A DNA stretch of 64,000 bases. It comes from Bacteroidota bacterium (GTDB lineage: Bacteria > Bacteroidota > Bacteroidia > Bacteroidales > UBA12077). The position numbers and the translations under genes are program-made. Numbering within the stretch: position 1 is the stretch's first letter; each line of letters opens with the position of its first letter. Below are positions 45,983-55,255 of this stretch, piece after piece. The stretch is taken from positions 62,001 to 126,000 of the forward strand of contig JAHLLG010000004.1 in assembly GCA_020444275.1 (NCBI GenBank). Reading direction: 5' to 3'. A model generated the notes under the pieces. The model did not search any database, was not told the DNA's origin, and was given only the letters and a program-made list of their open reading frames with translations.

Positions 45983-46432
45983 ATGAAGAAAACAACAAAG
46001 ATTGGAATTATTATCTGCGATCGCTATCGAGATTGCGCTGGCGGGAAATGTTTCAGAGCCATGAAAAACCGTGATGGTGCATTCAGTATTTACGATAAGG
46101 ATGAACACCTGGAAATTGTGGGTTATACAACGTGCCGTGGATGTCCGGGTGGAAATATTGAGTATGTGCCCGAAGAAATGGTGAAAAATGGAGTAGATGT
46201 TATTCACTTAGCAACAGGATTTGTGGTTGGATATCCACCTTGTCCTTATATTGATCATTTCAGGCGTTTTATTCAGAAAAAATACGATACCAAAGTAGTG
46301 GTTGGAACACATCCAATTCCTGAAAAATATTATAAAACCCATTCATCGTTGGGAACCTGGGATTCAAATGAGTGGAAAGAAATTATCGAACCAACATTAG
46401 CAACAGAAGAAGTGCGAATAGAATACAATTAA
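45983..46432 (+). CDS. CGGC domain protein
   Basis: 149 residues. Cysteine motifs CDRYRDCAGGKCFRA and CRGCPGGN are the CGGC-domain pattern, and GYPPCPYIDHF and VGTHPIP follow. The domain is predicted to bind metal; its function is unknown. It is common near ORP-like and corrinoid genes in anaerobes. It is 4 nt from the adenosyltransferase gene. Confidence 0.8.
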   Translation: MKKTTKIGIIICDRYRDCAGGKCFRAMKNRDGAFSIYDKDEHLEIVGYTTCRGCPGGNIEYVPEEMVKNGVDVIHLATGFVVGYPPCPYIDHFRRFIQKKYDTKVVVGTHPIPEKYYKTHSSLGTWDSNEWKEIIEPTLATEEVRIEYN

Positions 46433-46436
46433 TTCG

Positions 46437-46955
46437 ATGAGCAAAGGTTATATTCAAGTGTATACCGGAAATGGTAAAGGAAAAACGACGGCTGCCCTGG
46501 GACTTGCAATTAGAGCCATTGGAGCAGGCAAAAAGGCTTTTATTGGTCAGTTTGTTAAGGGAATGCATTATAGCGAGTTAGATGCGATAAAAACTCATTT
46601 AAACAATATCGAAATCAAACAATATGGCTTGGATTGTTTTATTGTAAACAAACCTGAAGAAAAAGATATCATTGCAGCAAAAAAAGGTTTGGATGAAATG
46701 AAAAACATTATTTTATCCGGAAAATTCGATGTAATTATTATGGATGAGTTAAATATAGCGTTGTATTATAAATTATTTGATGTTAAAGAAGTGTTGGATA
46801 TTTTGAAGAGAAAACCTGCTCATGTTGAAATTGTAATTACCGGAAGATATGCCCCAGAGCCAATAATTGATATTGCTGATCTGGTTACAGAAATGAAAGA
46901 GATTAAACACTATTATCAGCAAGGAGTTCAAGCACGGAAAGGTATCGAATTATAG
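46437..46955 (+). CDS. Cob(I)yrinic acid a,c-diamide adenosyltransferase (CobO/BtuR)
   Basis: 172 residues. YTGNGKGKTTAALGLAIRA holds the P-loop of the CobA/CobO/BtuR family, and IIMDELNIALYY is the second conserved block. The enzyme moves the adenosyl group of ATP onto the cobalt of corrinoids. No other cobalamin genes are in the window, so this gene may be a stand-alone salvage enzyme or may serve another role in the cluster. It is the last gene of the operon. Confidence 0.9.
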   Translation: MSKGYIQVYTGNGKGKTTAALGLAIRAIGAGKKAFIGQFVKGMHYSELDAIKTHLNNIEIKQYGLDCFIVNKPEEKDIIAAKKGLDEMKNIILSGKFDVIIMDELNIALYYKLFDVKEVLDILKRKPAHVEIVITGRYAPEPIIDIADLVTEMKEIKHYYQQGVQARKGIEL

Positions 46956-46978
46956 GGTGAGTTTATGAAGTAAAAAAA

Positions 46979-47117
46979 AGCTGTCCGGTAAAATTTATCA
47001 TTTCAGTACGTAAGCATAGTGGATTGTTTTTTGTGAAATTATTTTTAAAGATTCGCTTATTCACATTCATACTCTCCATACAAAATACCTAATGATTACT
47101 TAATCCTTTGGACAGCT
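46979..47117 (-). repeat. Widely spaced inverted repeat with minus-strand poly-U tail
   Basis: AGCTGTCC (46979-46986) and GGACAGCT (47110-47117) form 8-bp arms 123 nt apart in the gap between two convergent genes. On the minus strand the second arm is followed by eight T residues. It may be a small RNA or 3-prime UTR, or a short transposon-like remnant. Confidence 0.35.
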
Positions 47118-47134
47118 CATTCTAAAGGTATTAT

Positions 47135-47509
47135 TTACTTTTTATTCGCAAGCAGGTTTTTAAATATAAACCAAATAACGGCCGAACTAAGAAGTAATCC
47201 AAATCCATACAAAGCAGTTATCATAGATACTTTTAATCCACCGGCAATTAAAGCTGGAGCAACACCACCGGCAGCTTCAATAGCTGATAAAGCCATAAAA
47301 ATGCCTATGGTCTGACCAAAAATACCTATTAGAAAAGTTAAACTACCGAAAAACAAAATAGCATCGTTTGTTCTTTTTAGTTTTATACTTTGGTTGTCGT
47401 TAAAATAGAGGATAAGAAACCGAATGGTTAAAACGATTACTGCAATCCACATCATATAAATCACAGACATAAATAAAGGTCCGCCTTCGATGAAATGTTT
47501 AAAGATCAT
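47135..47509 (-). CDS. Small MotA/TolQ/ExbB-like membrane protein, paralogue
   Basis: 124 residues with three membrane helices. FIEGGPLFMSVIYMMWI parallels the N-terminus of the 27982 product (FEGGPFFM..Y.MWI), and GGLKVSMITALYGFGLLL matches its C-terminal part. Like that protein it is much shorter than TolQ/ExbB and has no ExbD/TolR partner. It is divergent from a LytS-type sensor kinase gene. Confidence 0.6.
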   Translation of the reverse strand: MIFKHFIEGGPLFMSVIYMMWIAVIVLTIRFLILYFNDNQSIKLKRTNDAILFFGSLTFLIGIFGQTIGIFMALSAIEAAGGVAPALIAGGLKVSMITALYGFGLLLSSAVIWFIFKNLLANKK

Positions 47510-47706
47510 AATTTTTACGTTTTTGATGAATACTGATTCAATATTAAGGAAGCCATCGCAAACAAAAAAAGTAATTATGCCAAGGTAAACTTTTATATGC
47601 TAAACAGCAAGATAAAATCTCTTAACAGGAAATGGTTATTCAGGGTTTAAAACATGTTGTTCACATAAAATATAGTTGTGTAACGATCTCAATACGTTAA
47701 TAATAC

Positions 47707-47714
47707 TATCTTTG
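47707..47714 (+). promoter_or_regulatory. -7-like element immediately upstream of the kinase start
   Basis: TATCTTTG ends only 4 nt before the ATG at 47719. If used, the transcript would be leaderless or start inside the gene. No -33 box is at the right distance. Confidence 0.25.
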
Positions 47715-47718
47715 AACT

Positions 47719-48807
47719 ATGGATAACCTTAAGGTACAACATATCTTTTCGATAAAAAGCAAATGGTATCTGCATGTGCTTTACTGGTTGTTTGCTACAG
47801 CACTCATGTTTTTCGTTTTTAGCAACAGAAGTTACGATCTTCAAATAAGAATTGTTTTAGTATGTTTTTTAATTGCAGTGAGTGTATTGGTTACACGTTT
47901 TATAAATAGTTATTTAATACCCAAATATTTGTTTACCGGAAGGCTGTTTATCTTTCTCTATGCTTCGTTTGCTTTGTTTATAATTACCCTCTGGTTAATT
48001 ATGTTTTCCATTATGCTAATTGTTACATATAGTGCCTACTATCTTCCGAATCTAATTATTCCTAATCAAAATGATATTATTATTTTACTTACAGGTAATT
48101 ATTTGGTGATTATTATGGCTGCCGTAATTCATTTTGTGAGAGAATCATACCGCAGATTGATTGAAAAAAATTCCATAGAAAAACAAAAGCAATTAACGGA
48201 GGTTAAATTAAAAGAAGCAAACCTTAAATTATTGCAAGGGCAAATTCATCCGCATTTTCTATTTAATATGTTGAACAATTTGTATGGATTAGTAAATGAT
48301 GATGTGAATACCTCAAGAGAAGTAATTGTGAAGTTATCCGACTTATTGGATTACATGTTATATGAATGCGATAAGCCCGATGTTAGTTTGCTGCGCGAAA
48401 TCCAATTTATTGAAAATTATATTGAGCTGGAGCGCATACGCCACGACGAAAATTTTAATGTTCGCTTGAGTTATCCCGAAATTGATCAGGAAGTTACAAT
48501 TGCCCCTTTGATACTCTTCCCTATTGTGGAAAATGCGTTTAAACACGGATTTAACGATCCGGTAAACAATTATATTGATATCAAAGTTAACTTGTCGGGA
48601 GATAACCTTACATTCGAAGTCACCAACAGTGTTTCGGAGCAAAAGAACGATAAATATCTGAAACAGGAAGGCAAAGGAATTGGGTTAAAAAACATAAACG
48701 AAAGATTAAATTTAATCTATAAAGAAAGATGTGATTTAAAGATTGCTGAAAGCAGCGAACAATATAAAGTAACATTGAATTTGAAATTACATGAATCGGC
48801 AAAATAA
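47719..48807 (+). CDS. LytS-type sensor histidine kinase
   Basis: 362 residues. Four membrane helices occupy the first ~150 residues. The His_kinase domain has GQIHPHFLFNMLNN (His177 phosphoacceptor) and the HATPase part has PIVENAFKHGFND and GKGIGLKNINERL. There is no obvious ligand domain. It overlaps the LytTR regulator gene by 17 nt, so they form a two-component pair. Confidence 0.93.
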   Translation: MDNLKVQHIFSIKSKWYLHVLYWLFATALMFFVFSNRSYDLQIRIVLVCFLIAVSVLVTRFINSYLIPKYLFTGRLFIFLYASFALFIITLWLIMFSIMLIVTYSAYYLPNLIIPNQNDIIILLTGNYLVIIMAAVIHFVRESYRRLIEKNSIEKQKQLTEVKLKEANLKLLQGQIHPHFLFNMLNNLYGLVNDDVNTSREVIVKLSDLLDYMLYECDKPDVSLLREIQFIENYIELERIRHDENFNVRLSYPEIDQEVTIAPLILFPIVENAFKHGFNDPVNNYIDIKVNLSGDNLTFEVTNSVSEQKNDKYLKQEGKGIGLKNINERLNLIYKERCDLKIAESSEQYKVTLNLKLHESAK

Positions 48808-49501
48808 ATATTCTTGTATTATTATCGACGATGAACCCATTGCCATTAAAGTAATAAAAGAACATCTCGAAAAAATCGACGGCTTGCAATGTGTAGACAG
48901 TTTTACCAAAGCTTTACAAGCAATTGAACTACTAAATAAAGAAACTGTTGATTTAATCTTTTTGGATATTAATATGCCGGGGATTTCCGGAATTGAATTT
49001 TTAAAATCATTACCCAATCCTCCGAAAGTTATTTTTACAACGGCCTACCGCAATTTTGCTGTCGATGCTTTTGAGCTGGATGCTATCGATTACCTGGTTA
49101 AACCGATATCGTTTGAACGATTCCTGAAATCGACCAATAAATTTTTATCTGCTGTAACGGCAAAAGACTCTGCGAATCAACCAAAAGAAATGGTTAAAGA
49201 TTACATCATTTTAAAGTCAGATAAAAAGAACTATAAAATGAGGTTTGCAGATATTTTATATATTGAAAGCCTCGATAATTATATTAAGGTGCATACTTCC
49301 GATAACGCAATTATATGTTACGAAAGTTTGTCACACATATTAGAAGAGCTATCAAATGATTTTATAAGAATTCATCGATCATATATTGTAAACATAAAAA
49401 AAGTAGATGTTTTTACAACTGCTTACCTCGAGATTGAAGGTACACAACTAACCATTGGACGGAATTACAGAGAGAAAGTATCACAAATTATGAAAAGCTG
49501 A
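48791..49501 (+). CDS. LytTR family response regulator
   Basis: 236 residues. The receiver domain has IIIDDEPIA, LIFLDINMPG (Asp59) and YLVKPISFERFL. The LytTR domain has ILYIESLDNYIKV and FIRIHRSYIVN. It is closely similar in layout to the 14675-15388 regulator. It is co-translated with the upstream kinase. Confidence 0.93.
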   Translation: MNRQNKYSCIIIDDEPIAIKVIKEHLEKIDGLQCVDSFTKALQAIELLNKETVDLIFLDINMPGISGIEFLKSLPNPPKVIFTTAYRNFAVDAFELDAIDYLVKPISFERFLKSTNKFLSAVTAKDSANQPKEMVKDYIILKSDKKNYKMRFADILYIESLDNYIKVHTSDNAIICYESLSHILEELSNDFIRIHRSYIVNIKKVDVFTTAYLEIEGTQLTIGRNYREKVSQIMKS

Positions 49502-49663
49502 GATATCCCGGCATCTCTTCACGATATTTTGGGGCACTAAAAAATGAATGGTTTTTTATTACAATAATTCGTACGTTTGTTGAAACAGAGAATAATATTC
49601 AGTTTGTAAGATTTGGATTAAAAAAGGTTCCATAAATTTACAACCTTTAATATTTCACGAAGT

Positions 49664-52528
49664 ATGCGCATACTAATTACTTTATTAGGTTTTGTTTCGT
49701 TCCTAAATTGTGCACTAGCCAATAACGAAGGAATGCCAATTATAAAAAATTTTAAAGCCGTTGATTATAAAGGCGGCAGCAGAATTTATTCCGTTGTTAC
49801 AACCAGCGATGGACTATTATATGCCGGAGATAAGACCGGAGTGCTTGAATTTGATGGTGAAAACTGGACAAAAATAGAATGTGGGTTTACCGTAAACTCA
49901 CTGGCTGTTGATTCAAATAATGTGGTGTACGTAGCGGGAAGCAGAGGTATAGGAAGATTAGAGTCGGATTCAACTTTCAACACCAACTATGTATCAATGA
50001 ATCATCTTATTGGCAGTGAAAAAAGCTTAAGGAAATTCAGAAACTCTAAAGTTTTTAACATTAACCAGCGCATTATTTATGTTTTAGGAAATGAGATTGT
50101 GATTAATACCGCCGAAAGTATACGTATTATTGAATCGCCATATCACTTTACCTATTATCAAAGCCTTGATAATGAATTATATTTTTATTCAGAAGAAGAA
50201 GGATTTTACCAGCTGGTAGGAAATAAGCTCAGATTGCTTAACAATAGCGATAACATAAAACATAAGCGAGTAGTTGGTTTCTTAAACTACAAGAAACAAG
50301 TTCATGCTCTAATTGCCAATTTTGGATTGTATAATCTTAACAAAAATGAGGTTGGAGAGTTAAAAAATCTGATGTCTGAAATTAATGTCAATAAAATTCA
50401 GGGAGTAGATCAAATTGATGACAGCACGTATGCCTTAAAAACCTTTTATAATGGTGTTATCTTATTCAATTCAAAAGGACAGGTGATTAAAAAATATCAT
50501 TATGATGAGGGCTTGGTGAATAATACCGTTTTTAGTGTGTTTAAAGATTACTGGGAGAACCTTTGGATTGGAACTGCATCCGGAATTTCAGCAATACGAT
50601 TAAATTTTCCTTTTTACAAGTACAATAATCATCATGGAATAGGAACCGGTTATGCGTCTGTTTTATATAAAAATGATCTCTATTTTGCAACAAGCCAGGG
50701 GTTGTATTATTCAGAAAGAGATGATCAGAATCACTTAATATTTAAAAAGTTATTTGACGGGCACGTTTGGGGGCTGTTTATTATCGACGATATACTTTAT
50801 TTTGGCAGTCCTGCAGGAATTTACGCTTGGAATGGAAAACAAATTAACAGATCGAGTTATTATCCGGGAGGGTGGAATATAACCCAATTGGCATCGAACA
50901 AAGATTTTTATGTTACCGGATCACCTGTCGGTGTGGTTTTATTAAAAAAAGGTAAGAATAAAATTCTACAGCATGTGCGAATCATAAAAGGTTTAGAAAC
51001 TAATATTAGAAATATTGAAATTGATAACGAGAATACACTTTGGGCAGAGTTTGATAATGGTTTGTATCGATTCAATCTGGATCAAGAATTGCAAGAGGTT
51101 GAGAATTTAAGAAGTTTCGATAGAATTGAAGCTAACAATAAATTGAAGAGGATTATTAAATATGAAGACCAAATCTACTTTCTGGCCGACAGTGGTATAT
51201 ATTTACACCATAATGAAAAGGGATTTTATAAGGATACTGTAGCCTTTAAATCAATTAACAACACGAATGTAATCCCTTCTAATATTATAATAGACGATTT
51301 TAACAGATGGTGGACATTTAGTAATGGAGACCTTTCGTGTTATGCTTTTGCCGATAATCAGCTTAAAAAGTTACACCTTAGTTTATCTGATTATGGAAGT
51401 GAAACATATCCGATTGATTTTGAAAATGTATTCAGTCTCGATAGTAATTATGTAATTATTGGTCAGGAGGAAGGTTTTCTGGGGTATAAGCTAATTCAGG
51501 ATTTTCATGGAACTTACTCGGCAAATAGAGTGCGCAAAATTATACTTACCACAAGAAAAGGAAAAGTAACAAGAGTAAAAGGTGAGGAGAAAATTGTAAA
51601 CTGGACCCAGTATGGTAAAATAACAAAGAAATTACCGTATGGCAGCTCCATTAAATTTTATTACTCTGCAGGTTGTAGTAATTATAATTTGGTAAAATAT
51701 GCTACTTTTTTATTCGGTTTTGATGAAAAATGGCCCGAATGGAATAATGAAACGATTAAAGAGTATACCAATTTGCCGCAGGGGAAATATAAATTTATTG
51801 TTCGATCTATTAATAAATCAAACGAAGAGAGTACACTTGCAATCTATGAATTTGAAGTTTCTCCTCCATGGTATTTTACGTGGATTGCGAAAGTTGCTTA
51901 TGGTATTTTGATCATCATCGTAATAGTTATTGTAAAAATTACAGTTACTAAACGTACTCAAAAATTCAAAAGCAAAATTCAGAAAGAACAAGAAGAAATT
52001 TCTTTTAGAAAGCAACAAGCTCAAATACAGGAAAATCTAAAAAAACAACAGGAAATTATAAAACTTAGAAATGAAAAGCTTCGAATAGACAATTTGTATA
52101 AATCAAAAGAGTTGGCAAACTCTACCATGAGCGTGATCAAAAAAAATCAATTTCTGACTGAGTTGAAAGAAGAACTGCAAACCATTAAAACTTATGCAGA
52201 TAATAATAAATTGGTTTCAGGTGATATTAAAAATGTAATTCGCAAGATTAACAGAGATATTGACAATGAAGAAAACTGGAAAGTTTTCGAAGATTATTTT
52301 GATCGGGTGCACGAAAAGTTTTTAAATAGGTTAAAAACAAAATATCCGATTTTAACGGCTAAGGATTTAAGGCTAGGTGCCTATTTAAGAATGAACTTAA
52401 CTACAAAAGAGATTGCACCGTTAATGAATATCAGTGTTCGAGGGGTAGAAATTAGCCGTTATCGTTTGCGACGAAAACTGGAACTGGACAGAAATGATAA
52501 CTTAAATGATTTCTTATTGAAATTTTAA
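49664..52528 (+). CDS. Propeller/Y_Y_Y membrane regulator with C-terminal HTH
   Basis: 954 residues. A signal peptide, a beta-propeller sensor region (about 40-600; LWIGTASGISAIRLN), a Y_Y_Y domain, one membrane helix (IAKVAYGILIIIVIVIVKITV), a long coiled coil and a C-terminal LuxR-like helix-turn-helix (LTAKDLRLGAYLRMNLTTKEIAPLMN). There is no kinase or receiver domain: it senses outside the cytoplasm and binds DNA directly, as one-component regulators of this type do in Bacteroidota. A separate gene follows the LytTR gene with a 162-nt gap. Confidence 0.88.
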   Translation: MRILITLLGFVSFLNCALANNEGMPIIKNFKAVDYKGGSRIYSVVTTSDGLLYAGDKTGVLEFDGENWTKIECGFTVNSLAVDSNNVVYVAGSRGIGRLESDSTFNTNYVSMNHLIGSEKSLRKFRNSKVFNINQRIIYVLGNEIVINTAESIRIIESPYHFTYYQSLDNELYFYSEEEGFYQLVGNKLRLLNNSDNIKHKRVVGFLNYKKQVHALIANFGLYNLNKNEVGELKNLMSEINVNKIQGVDQIDDSTYALKTFYNGVILFNSKGQVIKKYHYDEGLVNNTVFSVFKDYWENLWIGTASGISAIRLNFPFYKYNNHHGIGTGYASVLYKNDLYFATSQGLYYSERDDQNHLIFKKLFDGHVWGLFIIDDILYFGSPAGIYAWNGKQINRSSYYPGGWNITQLASNKDFYVTGSPVGVVLLKKGKNKILQHVRIIKGLETNIRNIEIDNENTLWAEFDNGLYRFNLDQELQEVENLRSFDRIEANNKLKRIIKYEDQIYFLADSGIYLHHNEKGFYKDTVAFKSINNTNVIPSNIIIDDFNRWWTFSNGDLSCYAFADNQLKKLHLSLSDYGSETYPIDFENVFSLDSNYVIIGQEEGFLGYKLIQDFHGTYSANRVRKIILTTRKGKVTRVKGEEKIVNWTQYGKITKKLPYGSSIKFYYSAGCSNYNLVKYATFLFGFDEKWPEWNNETIKEYTNLPQGKYKFIVRSINKSNEESTLAIYEFEVSPPWYFTWIAKVAYGILIIIVIVIVKITVTKRTQKFKSKIQKEQEEISFRKQQAQIQENLKKQQEIIKLRNEKLRIDNLYKSKELANSTMSVIKKNQFLTELKEELQTIKTYADNNKLVSGDIKNVIRKINRDIDNEENWKVFEDYFDRVHEKFLNRLKTKYPILTAKDLRLGAYLRMNLTTKEIAPLMNISVRGVEISRYRLRRKLELDRNDNLNDFLLKF

Positions 52529-52558
52529 AAGGCCGTCTCCATTGGAAACAGCCTTTTA
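52527..52558. terminator. Intrinsic terminator between convergent genes
   Basis: AAAAGGC..GT.TCC and GGA.AC.GCCTTTT arms with an ATT loop and two interruptions, starting in the stop codon of the propeller gene. Confidence 0.7.
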
Positions 52559-52578
52559 TAGATAACCTAAAACTAATA

Positions 52579-54708
52579 CTATTTGTACATGATATCTGTT
52601 TTGGGAAAGCTAAACTTACTCCAATCTATCGTTTTCTTATCGTTAATAATATAATTTAGTGGAGATTTTAATACCGGGAAGCTTCCCTTTAAAATATTCG
52701 TAAAGCCATCACTTTCAAACCCAAAATAGCTGAAGTTGCTATAGTGCATTAATTTCATATTTAACCTTCCTAAAACAGAGGGCTTGTTTCCATTTATATA
52801 TCCGATGGTTTCCGACTTATTATCAGGATTGTACATGGTAAAAACAAGGAGCTCATTTTTATCCGTATGATCAATTTTATCTAATGTTTCGGCAGATAAT
52901 GTTTCATTATATGTATTGCGCAGATTCATACGATTTGCAAATTTATTTTCGGCACCTAATATCCATACAGAGCCATTTGTTGGCAGCTCATTGAGTTTAC
53001 TGTCGTTTACCATTTCTATATTAATACCTCTTTCAGAATACATTCTTTTCCACGATATGGCCAGGTTTTTATAGTAAAAATAATCCTTACTTGATTTTGG
53101 TAAAATAATAGTCCATTGATCAGAGCCCATAATTTGTGATAATGTTGGTGGAACTTCTTGTACATTTAACCTTCGCATGACATCAAACATTGGGTCAATA
53201 TCAATTCTAACCGGCTCTTCTGAAAAATTAAGTGTATACGATTGTTTACGATTGTTTAAATTTAAAACTTTACGCACAACCGTTTTGCTATTATTTAAAT
53301 ATATAAAAACCGGAATGTTTAACTGAAATGGATTGGATGTTCCGGATTGTGATAAATCAAGCCGTAAATTGTACGCACCTTTTTTCTTTTTTACTTTAAC
53401 TTTTTCGAGTGTAATAGAAGGTGCTCCGGTAGAATAAACCCATTGTTTAAAAAATACATCCAGCTGATCGCCAGTAATTTTTTCAAAACTTTGCTGAATA
53501 TCATCGAACGATGACATTTTAAATTGATGGGTACGATAAAAATCTGCATATGCTTTCAAGAAAACTTCTGTTCCGTATTTAATGCGCAACATATGATTTA
53601 TCATTAAAACTTTACTATAACCAATTGCTTCGCTTGTGGCATCATGTTTTGAAGTAAATTCACTCACCGGGAAATCATTTTCGGTATGAACATAATCGGT
53701 ATATTTCTTGAGCTGTGATCTGCGAAATACATCACCATCACCATCTTTTTCTTTTAAGAGATGATCGGCCATATAGGTTGTTATTCCTTCGCACCAATTA
53801 CCTTTTTCGTAGTCGACATAAACACTGTTGCCCCAATAATTATGCAGCAGTTCATGCGGATATGATGTGTTTAAAATCCATGGAAAACGCATAACTCTTT
53901 TGCCTAATAAAGTGAACGATGGCATACCATATCCGGTTTCCCAGAAATTCTCTATAACGTCGAACTTAGGATATGGAAATTCGCCAATTAAGTTATAATA
54001 CAGTCTGATATAGTCGCTGGTAGCGTTTAAATATTTTGCGGCCAGGGTTTCATCAGGATTTATTAAATATACATTAATGTCGACATGATCAATTGTTTTT
54101 GTGTATTTTGTCCACTTATTACCAATTAAACACACCTGGTTTGTTGGCTGGGTCATATCAAAAATATAACTTTTAATACTATCGGTTTGCTGTTCAGCTA
54201 TTATTTTTCCTTGTGATGTTAACATCCAGTCATTATGAATGTTAACATGAATTGAGAATGTTTTAAGATTAGCATTTGTAAAATCAGCAACCCAGTATGT
54301 TTCTCCTGATAAATAAATCCCTTTTTCAAAAATAATTCCGGTAGTACTTTCAAACATGGTTTGATGCGTAATATGCTCTATACCTTCTTTATTATTTGCA
54401 ATTATGCCGCTGTATTTTAACACAACCTTGTTGGTTTTATCCGATCTAATCAGTTTGTATTTGGTATAATTTTTTCCGGACTCAATTTTAGTAACTTCGC
54501 AGCTTGATTCGTAAATATTCAGATTAGGATTTAAGTAAAAAGTATCTGCTTCTTGCTTAGAAAGTGTAATAGTATCTGTAATGTTTATTTGCGATGCGGC
54601 AATATCTAAATCAACAAATAAGTTGTGATGATTAAATTTTGATTGTGCAAAGGAGTTAATGACCATAGCACATATCAGAAAAAGAGATAAAAATAATTTT
54701 TGTTTCAT
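52579..54708 (-). CDS. M1 family aminopeptidase-like metallopeptidase
   Basis: 709 residues with a signal peptide (MKQKLFLSLFLICAMVINSFAQ). The zinc site is HELLHNYWGN (His285, Glu, His289) with the third ligand in GNWCEGITTYMAD. The GAMEN exopeptidase motif is not obvious, so substrate use may be unusual. The C-terminal region ends with a GATase-like or unrelated alpha/beta segment. I use the ATG at 54708: the frame extends to 54768, but a good promoter at 54738-54769 lies in between. Confidence 0.88.
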   Translation of the reverse strand: MKQKLFLSLFLICAMVINSFAQSKFNHHNLFVDLDIAASQINITDTITLSKQEADTFYLNPNLNIYESSCEVTKIESGKNYTKYKLIRSDKTNKVVLKYSGIIANNKEGIEHITHQTMFESTTGIIFEKGIYLSGETYWVADFTNANLKTFSIHVNIHNDWMLTSQGKIIAEQQTDSIKSYIFDMTQPTNQVCLIGNKWTKYTKTIDHVDINVYLINPDETLAAKYLNATSDYIRLYYNLIGEFPYPKFDVIENFWETGYGMPSFTLLGKRVMRFPWILNTSYPHELLHNYWGNSVYVDYEKGNWCEGITTYMADHLLKEKDGDGDVFRRSQLKKYTDYVHTENDFPVSEFTSKHDATSEAIGYSKVLMINHMLRIKYGTEVFLKAYADFYRTHQFKMSSFDDIQQSFEKITGDQLDVFFKQWVYSTGAPSITLEKVKVKKKKGAYNLRLDLSQSGTSNPFQLNIPVFIYLNNSKTVVRKVLNLNNRKQSYTLNFSEEPVRIDIDPMFDVMRRLNVQEVPPTLSQIMGSDQWTIILPKSSKDYFYYKNLAISWKRMYSERGINIEMVNDSKLNELPTNGSVWILGAENKFANRMNLRNTYNETLSAETLDKIDHTDKNELLVFTMYNPDNKSETIGYINGNKPSVLGRLNMKLMHYSNFSYFGFESDGFTNILKGSFPVLKSPLNYIINDKKTIDWSKFSFPKTDIMYK

Positions 54709-54737
54709 AACATAAATATTAATGTAAATTATCATAT

Positions 54738-54769
54738 CAAAGCTAAAACAGTGTCGTATAAGCAACAAG
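54738..54769 (-). promoter_or_regulatory. Promoter of the M1 peptidase gene
   Basis: On the minus strand: CTTG (54769-54766), 20-nt spacer, TAGCTTTG (54745-54738). It predicts a transcription start near 54734 and a 26-nt leader to the ATG at 54708. Confidence 0.55.
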
Positions 54770-55088
54770 ATGATATTTTACTTAATGATGTAATGAATGG
54801 TTTGTTCTTTGTTACAACAGGTTAATATACAGAGAAAAGTGAACGAAATATTGAGAAAATAATTTTTAAATCAAGATGTAGTATTTATGTAATTGCGAAC
54901 ACAGAGAAATGATAATTTGTTAGAAAATATCATTTTTCATGCTAACTGATGAGGGTAAATTAAAATACAGCATGATTACAGCATATAAAAAAAACACTTT
55001 CTCAAATAAAAATATGTAAACAACAGAAAATGAATACAAAACAAAAATTGAGGAATAAAAAAATACATCAAGACGAATTCAACAGCTA

Positions 55089-55119
55089 TTGTGAAAGTTT
55101 GGTTAGTACTATAGATTTG
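55089..55119 (+). promoter_or_regulatory. Promoter of the TonB receptor operon
   Basis: TTG (55089-55091), 20-nt spacer, TAGATTTG (55112-55119). It implies a leader of about 130 nt before the ATG at 55256. Confidence 0.55.
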
Positions 55120-55203
55120 ACAGAAAATTAATGAAAATGAAACAAGCATGATTAAAATAATTATTAAACACACACGATAATGATTATTTTAATTATGCGG
55201 TTC

Positions 55204-55224
55204 CCTGTCTGCAGACAGGCAGGC
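55204..55224. repeat. REP-like palindrome in the receptor leader
   Basis: Perfect 16-bp palindrome CCTGTCTG|CAGACAGG (55204-55219) followed by CAGGC. It shares TGCAGAC and CAGGCAGG words with the element at 28385-28427. It lies about 35 nt before the start codon, in the mRNA leader. Confidence 0.55.
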
Positions 55225-55255
55225 ATCTGAACTTAAAAAAACAAAAAATAAACAG

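Larger units (their letters stand above)
54709..55255. other. Divergent intergenic region
   Basis: 547 nt between the M1 peptidase and the TonB receptor gene. It holds both promoters (54738-54769 and 55089-55119) and a REP-like palindrome (55204-55224). No credible gene was seen. Confidence 0.5.

Noticed and set aside
46979-47117. An insertion-sequence remnant bounded by AGCTGTCC repeats
   Set aside because: Only 8 bp of the arms match, there is no transposase fragment and no evident target-site duplication.
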